Shown here: piece by piece, positions 44,454 to 53,087 of the stretch | Layout: every line of letters starts with the position of its first letter | How positions within the stretch are numbered: the first letter of the stretch is position 1 | Source of the DNA: [Lactobacillus] rogosae | GTDB taxonomy: Bacteria > Bacillota > Clostridia > Lachnospirales > Lachnospiraceae | Direction: 5' to 3' | NCBI GenBank assembly: GCA_900112995.1 | Contig: FONU01000008.1 | Coordinates: 62,001 to 126,000, forward strand | DNA length: 64,000 nt | Position numbers and translations under genes: made by a program | Notes under the pieces: model-generated | What the model saw: only the letters and a program-made list of their open reading frames with translations | The model's database searches: none | Told to the model about the DNA's origin: nothing

Positions 44454-46152
44454 CATTCCACTTTCCATTATTAAGAAAATAGCCCGCACTTCTCTCAGCC
44501 GCATTAATAATAGTGCTGTCATAACCTATAGTCTTTAACAGCTTTATTGCATTTCTTGTGGTTGCAGGTCCTGTATACAGCTTGAAATCAAATACAACCT
44601 CATCATCTGTAACCTCCTCCTGAAAATGATAATTATCATATTTTCCTCTAAGAAGTGATGTAAGCTCTACATCGTGTGTTGCCGCAAACACAAGTGCTTT
44701 ATCAGTCCTTATGCTCTTTAGTATCTCTGATGATGCCGCAATACGCTCAACCGTGTTAGTTCCACGAAGCACCTCATCAACAAACATAAGAACAGGATGT
44801 CCCTCTTTAGAAGCCGCATCCAACATCCTCTTAAGTGACTTAATTTCCACTATATAATAGCTGTTGGAGCTGCTAAGGTCATCTCTTAATGCCATTGACG
44901 AATATATTCTGTATACAGGTGCTCTGTAGTATTCCGACACACTCGTATATATTGTCTGTGACAAAAGTGCATTAATCGCGATTGTCTTAAGAAATGTCGA
45001 TTTTCCAGAAGCGTTAGATCCTGTCAGAAGTACATTATGCTTAGTATTTATAGAGTTGGCTACAGGCTTTGTTATAAGCGGATGATATACATTTCTTACT
45101 TCAAGCTGCATATCATTATCCTTCCTGAACTCAGGAACGCACCAGCTGCCAAGCATACATCTGAATGAAGCAACTGATATGGATGCCTCTATAAAACCAA
45201 GTGTATCTATAAGCTCATATATATAATCTTCTTTATCATTAAAAAGCTTTATAAGATTATTAAACTTTATAAGGTCAACGTGTGTCAACATTCTTAGGTA
45301 ATCAAGCAAAATCTCGGCTATAGAACCATCAACATTACCCGTTTCAAGAAGCCATGACCTCTTTGTTATATCTGAAAGCTCCTCTGATATATTCTTTAAC
45401 TTATCGTTATACTCACCAAGAAAATCAATATTAAGTGCTGTTATCTTTTTCGCACCCATAAGCAGTTTCACAATATGATTAACACATATGAAGTACCTAT
45501 CAACAGCAGCCTTATATTTATAATACGTTATTATCGAAAATGCGATAGCTGCGATACAAAGCCATATTCCAAGCACCGGGCTTATGGTGCAGGTAAATAT
45601 AACTGCTACAAGAATAAAAAGCATTGAAGCATAATGAAGAACGTTGCTTTTTTTCTCAAGTCCTACCACAACATCGCAGTAATCACTTATTGATATATGC
45701 TTTGCACGTCCTATCCATACAAATATTTTCTGTATGTCAAGTCTTTTAGCAGCATTTTTATCAAAGTCAGAGGCAAGCTTATCAAGCTTTTTAAGCGACT
45801 GGATATCCGCATTGGGACATCTTAACATCTTATATAGATATTCCTGTCCTGCAGATGAATTCGTATTATTCATCATACAAAATACCGCATCCATACCAAG
45901 ATCATTCCATGTTATATCATCTATAGAGTTCTCATCTTCATTTCTTTTAAAGTAATGTGATATGCACTCATAATCTTCACCGGAATACTTTCTTTGTGAC
46001 GGTTTTCCCCAGCCATTTTTCAGCTTTTTAATAATTAAATTCTGCTTTCTTCTATTATTCGTAACTGTGACATATACAGCAATAATAATAACAAGTGCAA
46101 AAAATACAAGTATCTGTATACTTGTCATATCTGTATAACCCGACTTGTCCAT
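44443..46152 (-). CDS. Membrane-anchored MutS-like ATPase
   Basis: A 569-residue protein keeping only the core/ATPase part of MutS. N-terminal membrane segment (about 12-31) and a hydrophobic hairpin (about 173-212) suggest membrane attachment. ATPase motifs are 'LLTGSNASGKSTFLKTIAIN' (Walker A) and 'MFVDEVLRGTNTVER' (Walker B); the mismatch-binding domain is absent, so it is not a classical repair MutS. Such MutS-related proteins are known from many Firmicutes but have no settled role. The ATG overlaps the deoD stop by one base (TAATG) and GGGGGAGG precedes it. Confidence 0.88.
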   Translation of the reverse strand: MDKSGYTDMTSIQILVFFALVIIIAVYVTVTNNRRKQNLIIKKLKNGWGKPSQRKYSGEDYECISHYFKRNEDENSIDDITWNDLGMDAVFCMMNNTNSSAGQEYLYKMLRCPNADIQSLKKLDKLASDFDKNAAKRLDIQKIFVWIGRAKHISISDYCDVVVGLEKKSNVLHYASMLFILVAVIFTCTISPVLGIWLCIAAIAFSIITYYKYKAAVDRYFICVNHIVKLLMGAKKITALNIDFLGEYNDKLKNISEELSDITKRSWLLETGNVDGSIAEILLDYLRMLTHVDLIKFNNLIKLFNDKEDYIYELIDTLGFIEASISVASFRCMLGSWCVPEFRKDNDMQLEVRNVYHPLITKPVANSINTKHNVLLTGSNASGKSTFLKTIAINALLSQTIYTSVSEYYRAPVYRIYSSMALRDDLSSSNSYYIVEIKSLKRMLDAASKEGHPVLMFVDEVLRGTNTVERIAASSEILKSIRTDKALVFAATHDVELTSLLRGKYDNYHFQEEVTDDEVVFDFKLYTGPATTRNAIKLLKTIGYDSTIINAAERSAGYFLNNGKWNVEN

Positions 46153-46880
46153 TATATGCCTCCCCCGATATTATACAATCTTGCAGTTTCAAGTGAAAGC
46201 TTTATCATATCATCAAAGCCCTCCTGTCTTTCCTCAACCGATAATGACTGTCCATTCATAAGATTATCACTTATAGTAAACATAGCAAGAGCATTCTTTG
46301 AAAGACGGGCGGCATTCATATAAAGTGCCGCTGATTCCATTTCAACAGCAAGCACACCCATATTACTCCACGCCTTATTATATTCTGGATTATCATTATA
46401 AAAAACATCTGTTGATACGACATTCCCAACCTCAGCAGCAATACCATAAAGCTTCGACTGCTCATATGCACAGTTTAAAAGCCCGAAATCTGCCACAGGT
46501 GCATATGTTCCAGGAAGATTATACTGCTTAGCATAGTTAGAGTCAGTACTTGTACCGATAGCTAACACAATATCCCTTAAGTCAACCTTGTCAGATATAC
46601 TTCCTGCCGACCCTATTCTTATAATATTATCGACATCATAGTACTTAAATAACTCGTAGCTGTATATGCCCATAGAAGGCATACCCATACCACTAGCCAT
46701 AACGGATATATCAACATCCCTGTATACACCTGTATAACCATATATATTTCTTACATTGTTAAACCTGACTACATTATCAAGATAAGTATCAGCTATATAC
46801 TTCGCCCTTAAAGGATCACCCGGCATTATAACTGTCTTAGCTATATCACCTGTATTCGCTGTGTTATGTGGTGTTGGCAT
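46152..46880 (-). CDS. deoD: Purine nucleoside phosphorylase (DeoD type)
   Basis: Phosphorolysis of purine nucleosides in salvage. The start 'MPTPHNTANTGDIAKTVIMP' followed by GDPLRAKYIA is the typical DeoD N-terminus, and 'GMGMPSMGIYSYEL', 'RIGSAGSI' and 'VEMESAALY' follow. I chose the ATG at 46880 after GGAAGGGGTGATG, giving 242 residues; a longer reading to 46967 adds a non-homologous leader. It lies just after apt, so the two form a purine-salvage operon that extends into the MutS-like gene. Confidence 0.95.
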   Translation of the reverse strand: MPTPHNTANTGDIAKTVIMPGDPLRAKYIADTYLDNVVRFNNVRNIYGYTGVYRDVDISVMASGMGMPSMGIYSYELFKYYDVDNIIRIGSAGSISDKVDLRDIVLAIGTSTDSNYAKQYNLPGTYAPVADFGLLNCAYEQSKLYGIAAEVGNVVSTDVFYNDNPEYNKAWSNMGVLAVEMESAALYMNAARLSKNALAMFTISDNLMNGQSLSVEERQEGFDDMIKLSLETARLYNIGGGI

Positions 46881-46974
46881 AACATCACCCCTTCCATATC
46901 CAAACAAAGGCTGCATCCTGTCAGAAAATCCCACTAAGGCACTCTGAAGCAAACATACAGCCCTCATTATTATT

Positions 46975-47499
46975 TTACTTTCCAGCGTACTTTATAACTG
47001 CGTCAACATCATATCCGCTAAGCTTTTCCCTGCCCTTAAGCCCCTCAAGCTCAATAAGGAATATAATCTTTACAACTTCACCACCAAGCTGTTCAATAAG
47101 CTTGATAATAGCTTCTGTTGTTCCACCTGTTGCGATTAAGTCATCTACAATAACAACCTTCTGTCCCGGTACTATGGCATCCTTATGCATCTCGATAGTT
47201 GCTGTGCCATATTCAAGCTCATAATCCTGTGAAATAGTTTCACAAGGAAGCTTACCTTTCTTTCTTACAGGAACAAAGCCTTTGCCATTAGCATATGCAA
47301 CTGGAACTCCGAATATAAATCCTCTTGATTCCGGTCCAACTACAACATCATAATCAACGCCTTTAAGCTTTTCATTAATTCCATCTATAGCAAGCTTTAA
47401 TCCCTCTGGACTCTGGATTACTGTTGTTATATCCCTGAATATAATTCCTTTCTCTGGAAAATCTGGAATACTTCTTACATAATCTTCAACCTTTTTCAT
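46975..47499 (-). CDS. apt: Adenine phosphoribosyltransferase
   Basis: Converts adenine and PRPP to AMP. The 174 residues include 'IPDFPEKGIIFRDITT', 'VVGPESRGFIFGVPVAYA' and the PRPP-binding 'VVIVDDLIATGGTTEA'. The ATG follows AGGAGGACAAT. It is the first gene after its own promoter (47550-47578). Relatives in other Firmicutes often have apt between recJ and relA; here it is paired with deoD. Confidence 0.96.
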   Translation of the reverse strand: MKKVEDYVRSIPDFPEKGIIFRDITTVIQSPEGLKLAIDGINEKLKGVDYDVVVGPESRGFIFGVPVAYANGKGFVPVRKKGKLPCETISQDYELEYGTATIEMHKDAIVPGQKVVIVDDLIATGGTTEAIIKLIEQLGGEVVKIIFLIELEGLKGREKLSGYDVDAVIKYAGK

Positions 47500-47549
47500 A
47501 TTGTCCTCCTATTTGCCTTTTATTGTGCAAAGTACATTAATTACAACTA

Positions 47550-47578
47550 ATTTTATCAGAATTCTCTCTTACAATCAA
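47550..47578 (-). promoter_or_regulatory. Predicted sigma-A promoter of apt-deoD-MutS-like operon
   Basis: Minus strand shows TTGATT, a 17-bp spacer and TAAAAT preceded by TGA (extended -10), immediately after the spoIVA stop codon. Confidence 0.7.
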
Positions 47579-47586
47579 GCACTCAG

Positions 47587-49083
47587 CTACACAATCAGGC
47601 AGACAAGTCCCGAATTCTCATTCATAACCTTTTCTATAGTCTCCCCAATCTTATCCATATTATCTTTAGTTATATTATGTGTCTTTTCGTATATCCCATC
47701 ATTAACAATCTGTTCTATCGTCTTTCCAAATATATTAGTATCCCATATGCCGTCCGGATTATCCTTTGTATTATCTTTAATATAATTAATCAAATCCTCT
47801 GCCTGGTTTTTAGTTCCGACTATAGGTGCAATCTCAACATTAATCTGTGTCTTTAACATATTCACTGACGGAACTTTAGCCTTAATCTTAACGCCATATT
47901 TGTTACCATTTTTTATAACAACTGGTTCTTCTAATTCTATTGCACTTCTTACAGGCGTTACAACACCGAAGCCAGACATATTAACATCAGTTACCGCATC
48001 AGATACACTTTCATATTCCTTCTTTCTTAACGCCAGATCTCTTATTGTACTTATAAGCTCATATTCATTTAATATCTTAGTTCCGGTAAGCTCGCTTAAA
48101 ATGCCATAATAAATATTAGCATCTACAGACATCTTCACACTCACCCTTCCCTCCGAAAGTGACACATCTGTAACATCAAGCTTCTTTATGTATTCATTAT
48201 CTGCACTATATTTATAATTATCAGCATCTTTTATTGTATTAATGCCTTCTAACACCTCTCCAGCCACCTGCATAAGCTCTTTTTTTAGCCAATGCTCATC
48301 AGGAAGCACCTGTGTCCATTCAGGTGCAAAAAAGTCAATCTGTGTCACTGCAAACTGCTTAAGCACCTCTTTAAGAATATTATTAACATCTTCATTCTTT
48401 AACTGGTCACAATTAACAGGAATAACAGGAACTTCATAATCAGCCGACAGGCTAACGGCAAGCTCCCTGGTCTTTGTGGCATAAGGTTTATCACTGTTTA
48501 ATATTACAACGAACGGCTTATTTATTTTTTTCAACTCGTTAATAGTCTTTTTCTCTGCCACTATATAATTCGTTCTGTCAATTTCTGTAAAAGAACCATC
48601 TGTAGTCACAACAATACCTATTGTTGAATGGTCATTTATCACTTTCTTAGTACCTATCTCTGCCGCCTTGGAAAATGCTATTTCCTTAGTATCCCACGGT
48701 GTCTTAACCATTCTCTCTTTTCCATTATCAAGATGCCCATTAGCCCCTTCAACCATAAAACCGACACAGTCAACAAGCCTTACCTTCATATTAATTCCCT
48801 CAAATGGACTTATAAGTGCTGCTTCACTCGGAATAAATTTAGGCTCAACTGTCATAACTGTAGTTCCACCTGACGACTGTGGGAGTTCGTCCTGTGCCCT
48901 CTTTCTTTTATTATCATCTTTCATAGAAGGAAGGACACACAATTCCATAAATCTTTTGATAAAAGTTGACTTACCGGTTCTTACAGGTCCTACAACACCA
49001 AAATATATTTCTCCATTGGTTCTTTTCTTAATATCCATATATACATCATACGCCGCACCTGATACAAGCTCTTTTCCATCCAT
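47587..49083 (-). CDS. spoIVA: Stage IV sporulation protein A
   Basis: Cytoskeletal ATPase that polymerises on the forespore surface as the basement of the spore coat. The Walker A 'GVVGPVRTGKSTFIKRFME' near residue 30, the switch-like 'RLVDCVGFMVEGANGH' and the C-terminal hydrophobic end 'SGLVCLIV' are diagnostic. I chose the ATG at 49083, which follows GGAGGTTAGATAT, over one at 49098; it is 498 residues, close to the 492 of Bacillus. A sigma-E-like promoter may lie at 49112-49142. Presence of this gene indicates a sporulating ancestry. Confidence 0.95.
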   Translation of the reverse strand: MDGKELVSGAAYDVYMDIKKRTNGEIYFGVVGPVRTGKSTFIKRFMELCVLPSMKDDNKRKRAQDELPQSSGGTTVMTVEPKFIPSEAALISPFEGINMKVRLVDCVGFMVEGANGHLDNGKERMVKTPWDTKEIAFSKAAEIGTKKVINDHSTIGIVVTTDGSFTEIDRTNYIVAEKKTINELKKINKPFVVILNSDKPYATKTRELAVSLSADYEVPVIPVNCDQLKNEDVNNILKEVLKQFAVTQIDFFAPEWTQVLPDEHWLKKELMQVAGEVLEGINTIKDADNYKYSADNEYIKKLDVTDVSLSEGRVSVKMSVDANIYYGILSELTGTKILNEYELISTIRDLALRKKEYESVSDAVTDVNMSGFGVVTPVRSAIELEEPVVIKNGNKYGVKIKAKVPSVNMLKTQINVEIAPIVGTKNQAEDLINYIKDNTKDNPDGIWDTNIFGKTIEQIVNDGIYEKTHNITKDNMDKIGETIEKVMNENSGLVCLIV

Positions 49084-49111
49084 ATATCTAACCTCCATAT
49101 ATACGCATATA

Positions 49112-49142
49112 AATGTATATTCCCTTCAATAAAAAAATATGC
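49112..49142 (-). promoter_or_regulatory. Possible sigma-E-type promoter of spoIVA
   Basis: Minus strand shows GCATATT, a 16-bp gap and TATACATT, resembling the mother-cell sigma-E pattern. It begins inside the terminator of the transporter gene. Spacing relative to the consensus is uncertain. Confidence 0.4.
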
Positions 49143-49202
49143 CAGACGAACACCTCCATTCCTGCCTGTGTGGCAGAAAATGTACAGCTTTCATCTGACA
49201 TA
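49131..49202 (-). terminator. Two-stem terminator-like element after the transporter gene
   Basis: Outer arms of 9 bp (49138-49146 with 49194-49202, one G-U pair) enclose an inner hairpin, TTCTGCC/GGCAGGAA around ACACA. Seven T residues follow on the minus strand. It separates the sodium-dependent transporter from spoIVA. It is unusually large for a terminator and richer in G+C than its surroundings. Confidence 0.75.
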
Positions 49203-49279
49203 CATATTAATCACATAACCCTGTAATTATATTCATCGCATAACCTGTAACGAATTAAAAATACATATTCTGTGACGAA

Positions 49280-50638
49280 TTAGAATTTAATTATATTAAA
49301 CTGTGCCAATGTGTAGAACACAAGAATAATAAGCAATAATACCGGTGCTATATACTTAATCATAACGCGGTATATTTTCTCACGCTTAAAAGCTTCTCCA
49401 TTCTTGGTAGCTTCTCCAATAATATAGTCAGCACCCGTTGACCAGCCTATCATAAGGCAGGTAAAGAAGGCTACTATAGGAAGCAGAAGACTGTTGCTTA
49501 TAAAATCGAAGAATGTAAGAAAATCCATTCCAAGTATTGTAATGTGTGACCATACCCCATTACCAAGTGAACAAGGTATTCCAAGGGCAACCGAGAATAT
49601 AATAACACCAAGGCACGCTTTAATTCTGCTTATATGAAATCTGTCTATAAGCATTGAAACTATTGCTTCCATAACGGATACCGAACTTGTAAGTGCCGCA
49701 AAAAACACAAGCACAAAAAACAATCCGCCTATAAATCTTCCAGCAGTCATCTGTGTGAATACCTTAGGAAGCGTTACAAACATAAGTCCTGCACCACTCT
49801 GTGATGTTCCAGCTTCACCGCTGAATATATACACTGCCGGAACAACCATCATTCCTGCAAGAATGGCAATTCCTGTATCAAATATCTCTATCTGGTTGAC
49901 AGATTTTACAATGCTCACCTCATCTTTAGTATATGAACCATAAGTTATCATAATTCCCATTGCAAGACTCATTGAATAGAACATCTGTCCCATAGCTGCA
50001 CACACCGTCTTAAATGAGAATTTAGAGAAATCCGGCAGAAGGTAATATTTAATTCCTGCTGATGAACCTGGAATTGTAATTACATATATGCATATTATAA
50101 CCGCAAGCACAATTAGTGCTGGCATAAGATAACTGCTCACCTTCTCAATTCCTTTTTCTACACCTGATATTACAATAAGTGATGTAAGCCCAAGGAATAT
50201 AATAAAGAATATAAGTGGTGCATATTCCCTTCCAATAAAGTTACCAAAAAATGAGTCTTCGGCAGCAGCTATATTCTGTCCTGCCGCAAATACTGTGACA
50301 TATTTTGTAACCCATCCTCCTATTACACAGTAATATGGCAGAATGATAACCGGTATTATAAATGCAATCGGCCCAATAAATCCAAACTTAGAATCAACCT
50401 CTTTATACGCCCTTGTCGGACTTAACTTTGTCTTTCTTCCTATAGCAATCTCTGTTGTCATAAGAGTAAAGCCAAATGTAAGTGCAAGTATAATGTATAC
50501 AAGAATAAATATTCCTCCGCCATATTGTGCCGCAAGATACGGAAATCTCCACAGATTACCCAGTCCAACAGCACTTCCCGCAGCCGCAAGTACAAATCCT
50601 ATTTCTCCCGTGAAACTGCCCCTTTTCTTCTTTTCCAT
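49280..50638 (-). CDS. Sodium-dependent neurotransmitter-symporter family transporter
   Basis: A 452-residue NSS/SNF (LeuT-fold) carrier with about eleven membrane segments. The signature 'GEIGFVLAAAGSAVGLGNLWRFPYLAAQYGGGIFI' carries the first Na+ and substrate site, and 'GQMFYSMSLAMGIMITYGSYT' is the TM6 region. Bacterial members mostly carry amino acids; the substrate here cannot be read from the sequence. It has its own promoter (50694-50721) and terminator (49131-49202), so it is probably monocistronic. Confidence 0.93.
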   Translation of the reverse strand: MEKKKRGSFTGEIGFVLAAAGSAVGLGNLWRFPYLAAQYGGGIFILVYIILALTFGFTLMTTEIAIGRKTKLSPTRAYKEVDSKFGFIGPIAFIIPVIILPYYCVIGGWVTKYVTVFAAGQNIAAAEDSFFGNFIGREYAPLIFFIIFLGLTSLIVISGVEKGIEKVSSYLMPALIVLAVIICIYVITIPGSSAGIKYYLLPDFSKFSFKTVCAAMGQMFYSMSLAMGIMITYGSYTKDEVSIVKSVNQIEIFDTGIAILAGMMVVPAVYIFSGEAGTSQSGAGLMFVTLPKVFTQMTAGRFIGGLFFVLVFFAALTSSVSVMEAIVSMLIDRFHISRIKACLGVIIFSVALGIPCSLGNGVWSHITILGMDFLTFFDFISNSLLLPIVAFFTCLMIGWSTGADYIIGEATKNGEAFKREKIYRVMIKYIAPVLLLIILVFYTLAQFNIIKF

Positions 50639-50693
50639 TAGTTATTCCAAACCTTTCCTTATAAATCATTTAATGTTTAATATTCAATATTTA

Positions 50694-50721
50694 ATTATAC
50701 ATATTATTAATATATTTTCAA
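50694..50721 (-). promoter_or_regulatory. Predicted sigma-A promoter of the NSS transporter
   Basis: Minus strand shows TTGAAA, a 16-bp spacer and TATAAT; the -35 overlaps the stop codon of the gene before it. Confidence 0.65.
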
Positions 50722-50948
50722 TCTTCAAATTCCGCAAGCACATAATATCCTCTGCTTGTCTCTCCGACTTCTTTAACAACTCCATGTCTTGACTTAAGCC
50801 TGTCAGGAGTTGAGTAATTGCCTGACATAGCAACTGCTGGCTCAATAGTATAATAATAACTGCTTGGAAGCTTTCCCTCAGTTATCTCAACCTCATCACC
50901 CTGCTTAACAAGATTAGGCCTGCTCATTGTAAATTCCATCTGTCTCAT
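50718..50948 (-). CDS. Small conserved hypothetical protein downstream of recG
   Basis: I do not recognise this 76-residue protein. It is soluble and has several short beta strands ('GDEVEITEG', 'HGVVKEVGET', 'GYYVLAEF') that suggest a small SH3-like barrel. A clear AAGGAGACTGG ribosome-binding site precedes the ATG, 12 bp after recG, so the gene is real and co-transcribed with recG. Function unknown. Confidence 0.75.
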   Translation of the reverse strand: MRQMEFTMSRPNLVKQGDEVEITEGKLPSSYYYTIEPAVAMSGNYSTPDRLKSRHGVVKEVGETSRGYYVLAEFED

Positions 50949-50960
50949 AACCAGTCTCCT

Positions 50961-53015
50961 TTATAAATTGATTTTCTCCAGACATTTTCTCGTATAGTCA
51001 TCAACCTTTTCCTTAAGATATGTGTTAGCACCATCCTCTATGTCAAAGCCGCTATCCATCATCTCTTTAGCCGCATCTGATGCTTCTTTTAAAGTCTTGG
51101 CATCTGTGAATACGTCTGCTATTCCGAAATCAAAATCACCACTCTGTCGTACCCCAAAGAAATCTCCCGGACCACGCTGTTTCAAATCTTCCTCTGCTAT
51201 CTTAAAACCATCATTGGAATATTGCAGTATATCCAGCCTGTCCTTTATCTTCTTGGATTTATTGCCAGTAACAAATATACAATACGACTGGTACTTTCCT
51301 CTTCCGACACGTCCTCTTAACTGATGAAGCTGTGCAAGTCCGAATCTTTCAGCATTTTCAACCATCATAACCGTGCTGTTAGGAACATTTACCCCAACCT
51401 CAATAACTGTCGTAGATACAAGCACATCTATCATTCCGCTGGCAAATCTTTCCATAATCTCATTCTTATCGACTGGACGCATTTTACCGTGAAGATACTC
51501 AATTCGCACGCCTTTAAGTTCAGCTCTTAACTTATCCGTGTAATCTATTACATTTTCCGCTTCAATATTCTCGCTATCCTCAACCATAGGACATATTACA
51601 TAGCACTGTCTGCCCTCGCTGACCTGCTTTTTAATAAATGCGTATGCCTTTGGCCTGTATGAATCATCCACAACACAATTCTTTATTGCAAGTCGGTCTG
51701 ATGGCATTTCATCTATAATAGATATATCCAAATCGCCATATAATATAATCGCAAGAGTTCTTGGAATTGGTGTTGCACTCATTACAATTATATGCGGATT
51801 GTTCCCCTTATCTGACAACTGTTTTCTCTGGTTGACACCAAATCTGTGCTGTTCATCTGTTATTACAAGTGCCAGATTATTATATTCAACCTTCTCCTGA
51901 ATAAGTGCGTGAGTACCAACTACTATATCAATAGTACCATTTTTTATATCATCATACACTTTTCTCCTGGCAGATTGTGTCATAGAACCTGTAAGAAGTC
52001 CAACATTAATATCTATACCGGCATTGGCGAACATATTTCTTATAGACTCATACTGCTGCCTGGCAAGTACCTCTGTAGGAACCATCATTGCCCCCTGATA
52101 CCCTGCAAATGCTGTATTCATAAGCGCAAGCACAGCGACAATCGTCTTACCAGAACCAACATCTCCCTGTATAAGACGACTTGTAAGATGCTTTCCACTC
52201 ATATTATTCTTAACCTCTTCCCATGTTCTTAGCTGTGCATGAGTAAGCTTAAACGGAAGCTGGTTAATGAACTCTCTTGTCTTTACATTATCAGGGATAA
52301 CATAGCTATTAGGTATTCTTTCGTTAGAAGCTTTCATATTAAGAGTTGCAAGCACGAACAGAAAAAATTCCTCAAATGCAAGCCTATGCCTTGCAATAAT
52401 ATAATCATCCATACTCTGCGGAAAATGTATATTAACCATCGCATAATTATGCTCTGCAAGATTATACTTTTCCCTTATATATTCAGGTATATATTCCTTT
52501 TCCAACCCGATTTTATATTTATCAAGTGCCTGTGTTACTGCTTTTACAACAGTCTTGTTAGATAATCCTTTCGTCAGAGGATATATAGGCATAAGCTGAC
52601 CTTTAACCTCATTGTACTGAGCCATTGTATACATCTGCGGCTGTTCTAATATATAACTGTCTTTCTTATGGTTCACTTTTCCCCTGAATACATAGTGTGT
52701 TCCTATTCTTAATGATGCTTTCAAAAATAGCATATTATACCATACACATTTTATCGCACCGCCTTCTGAATCCTTAATGATAACAGACAGCATTTTAAGC
52801 CTTCCATTACCATATATATCAGGGCTTCCAACTACCGTTCCCTCTATAGCAGCAATCTCTGTATCATCATCAATTGAACTAATAAAAACAGGCTCTTCAT
52901 ATACATCGTAATCTCTCGGATACAGCTTTACGAGATCTTCTACTGTGTATACAGAAAGCCTGTTTAGATTGTTAGCAGTTACAGCCCCTACTCCTTTTAA
53001 TTGAGTAATATCCAT
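50961..53015 (-). CDS. recG: ATP-dependent DNA helicase RecG
   Basis: Branched-DNA translocase that processes stalled forks. An N-terminal wedge domain with OB fold precedes a superfamily 2 helicase core with 'RLIQGDVGSGKTIVAVLAL', DEQH in 'LVITDEQHRFGVNQR', 'VMSATPIPRTLAI' and 'QLRGRVGRG'. It is 684 residues, full length. The ATG follows GGAGTAGATG. It follows the DAK2 protein by 72 bp, the same order as in Bacillus (rpmB, yloU, yloV, ..., recG). Confidence 0.96.
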   Translation of the reverse strand: MDITQLKGVGAVTANNLNRLSVYTVEDLVKLYPRDYDVYEEPVFISSIDDDTEIAAIEGTVVGSPDIYGNGRLKMLSVIIKDSEGGAIKCVWYNMLFLKASLRIGTHYVFRGKVNHKKDSYILEQPQMYTMAQYNEVKGQLMPIYPLTKGLSNKTVVKAVTQALDKYKIGLEKEYIPEYIREKYNLAEHNYAMVNIHFPQSMDDYIIARHRLAFEEFFLFVLATLNMKASNERIPNSYVIPDNVKTREFINQLPFKLTHAQLRTWEEVKNNMSGKHLTSRLIQGDVGSGKTIVAVLALMNTAFAGYQGAMMVPTEVLARQQYESIRNMFANAGIDINVGLLTGSMTQSARRKVYDDIKNGTIDIVVGTHALIQEKVEYNNLALVITDEQHRFGVNQRKQLSDKGNNPHIIVMSATPIPRTLAIILYGDLDISIIDEMPSDRLAIKNCVVDDSYRPKAYAFIKKQVSEGRQCYVICPMVEDSENIEAENVIDYTDKLRAELKGVRIEYLHGKMRPVDKNEIMERFASGMIDVLVSTTVIEVGVNVPNSTVMMVENAERFGLAQLHQLRGRVGRGKYQSYCIFVTGNKSKKIKDRLDILQYSNDGFKIAEEDLKQRGPGDFFGVRQSGDFDFGIADVFTDAKTLKEASDAAKEMMDSGFDIEDGANTYLKEKVDDYTRKCLEKINL

Positions 53016-53087
53016 ACATCTACTCCATATCTGACAGCTTATATGCGTGTCATCATCAATTAAATAAAGGGCTAATATCTTTAATTA

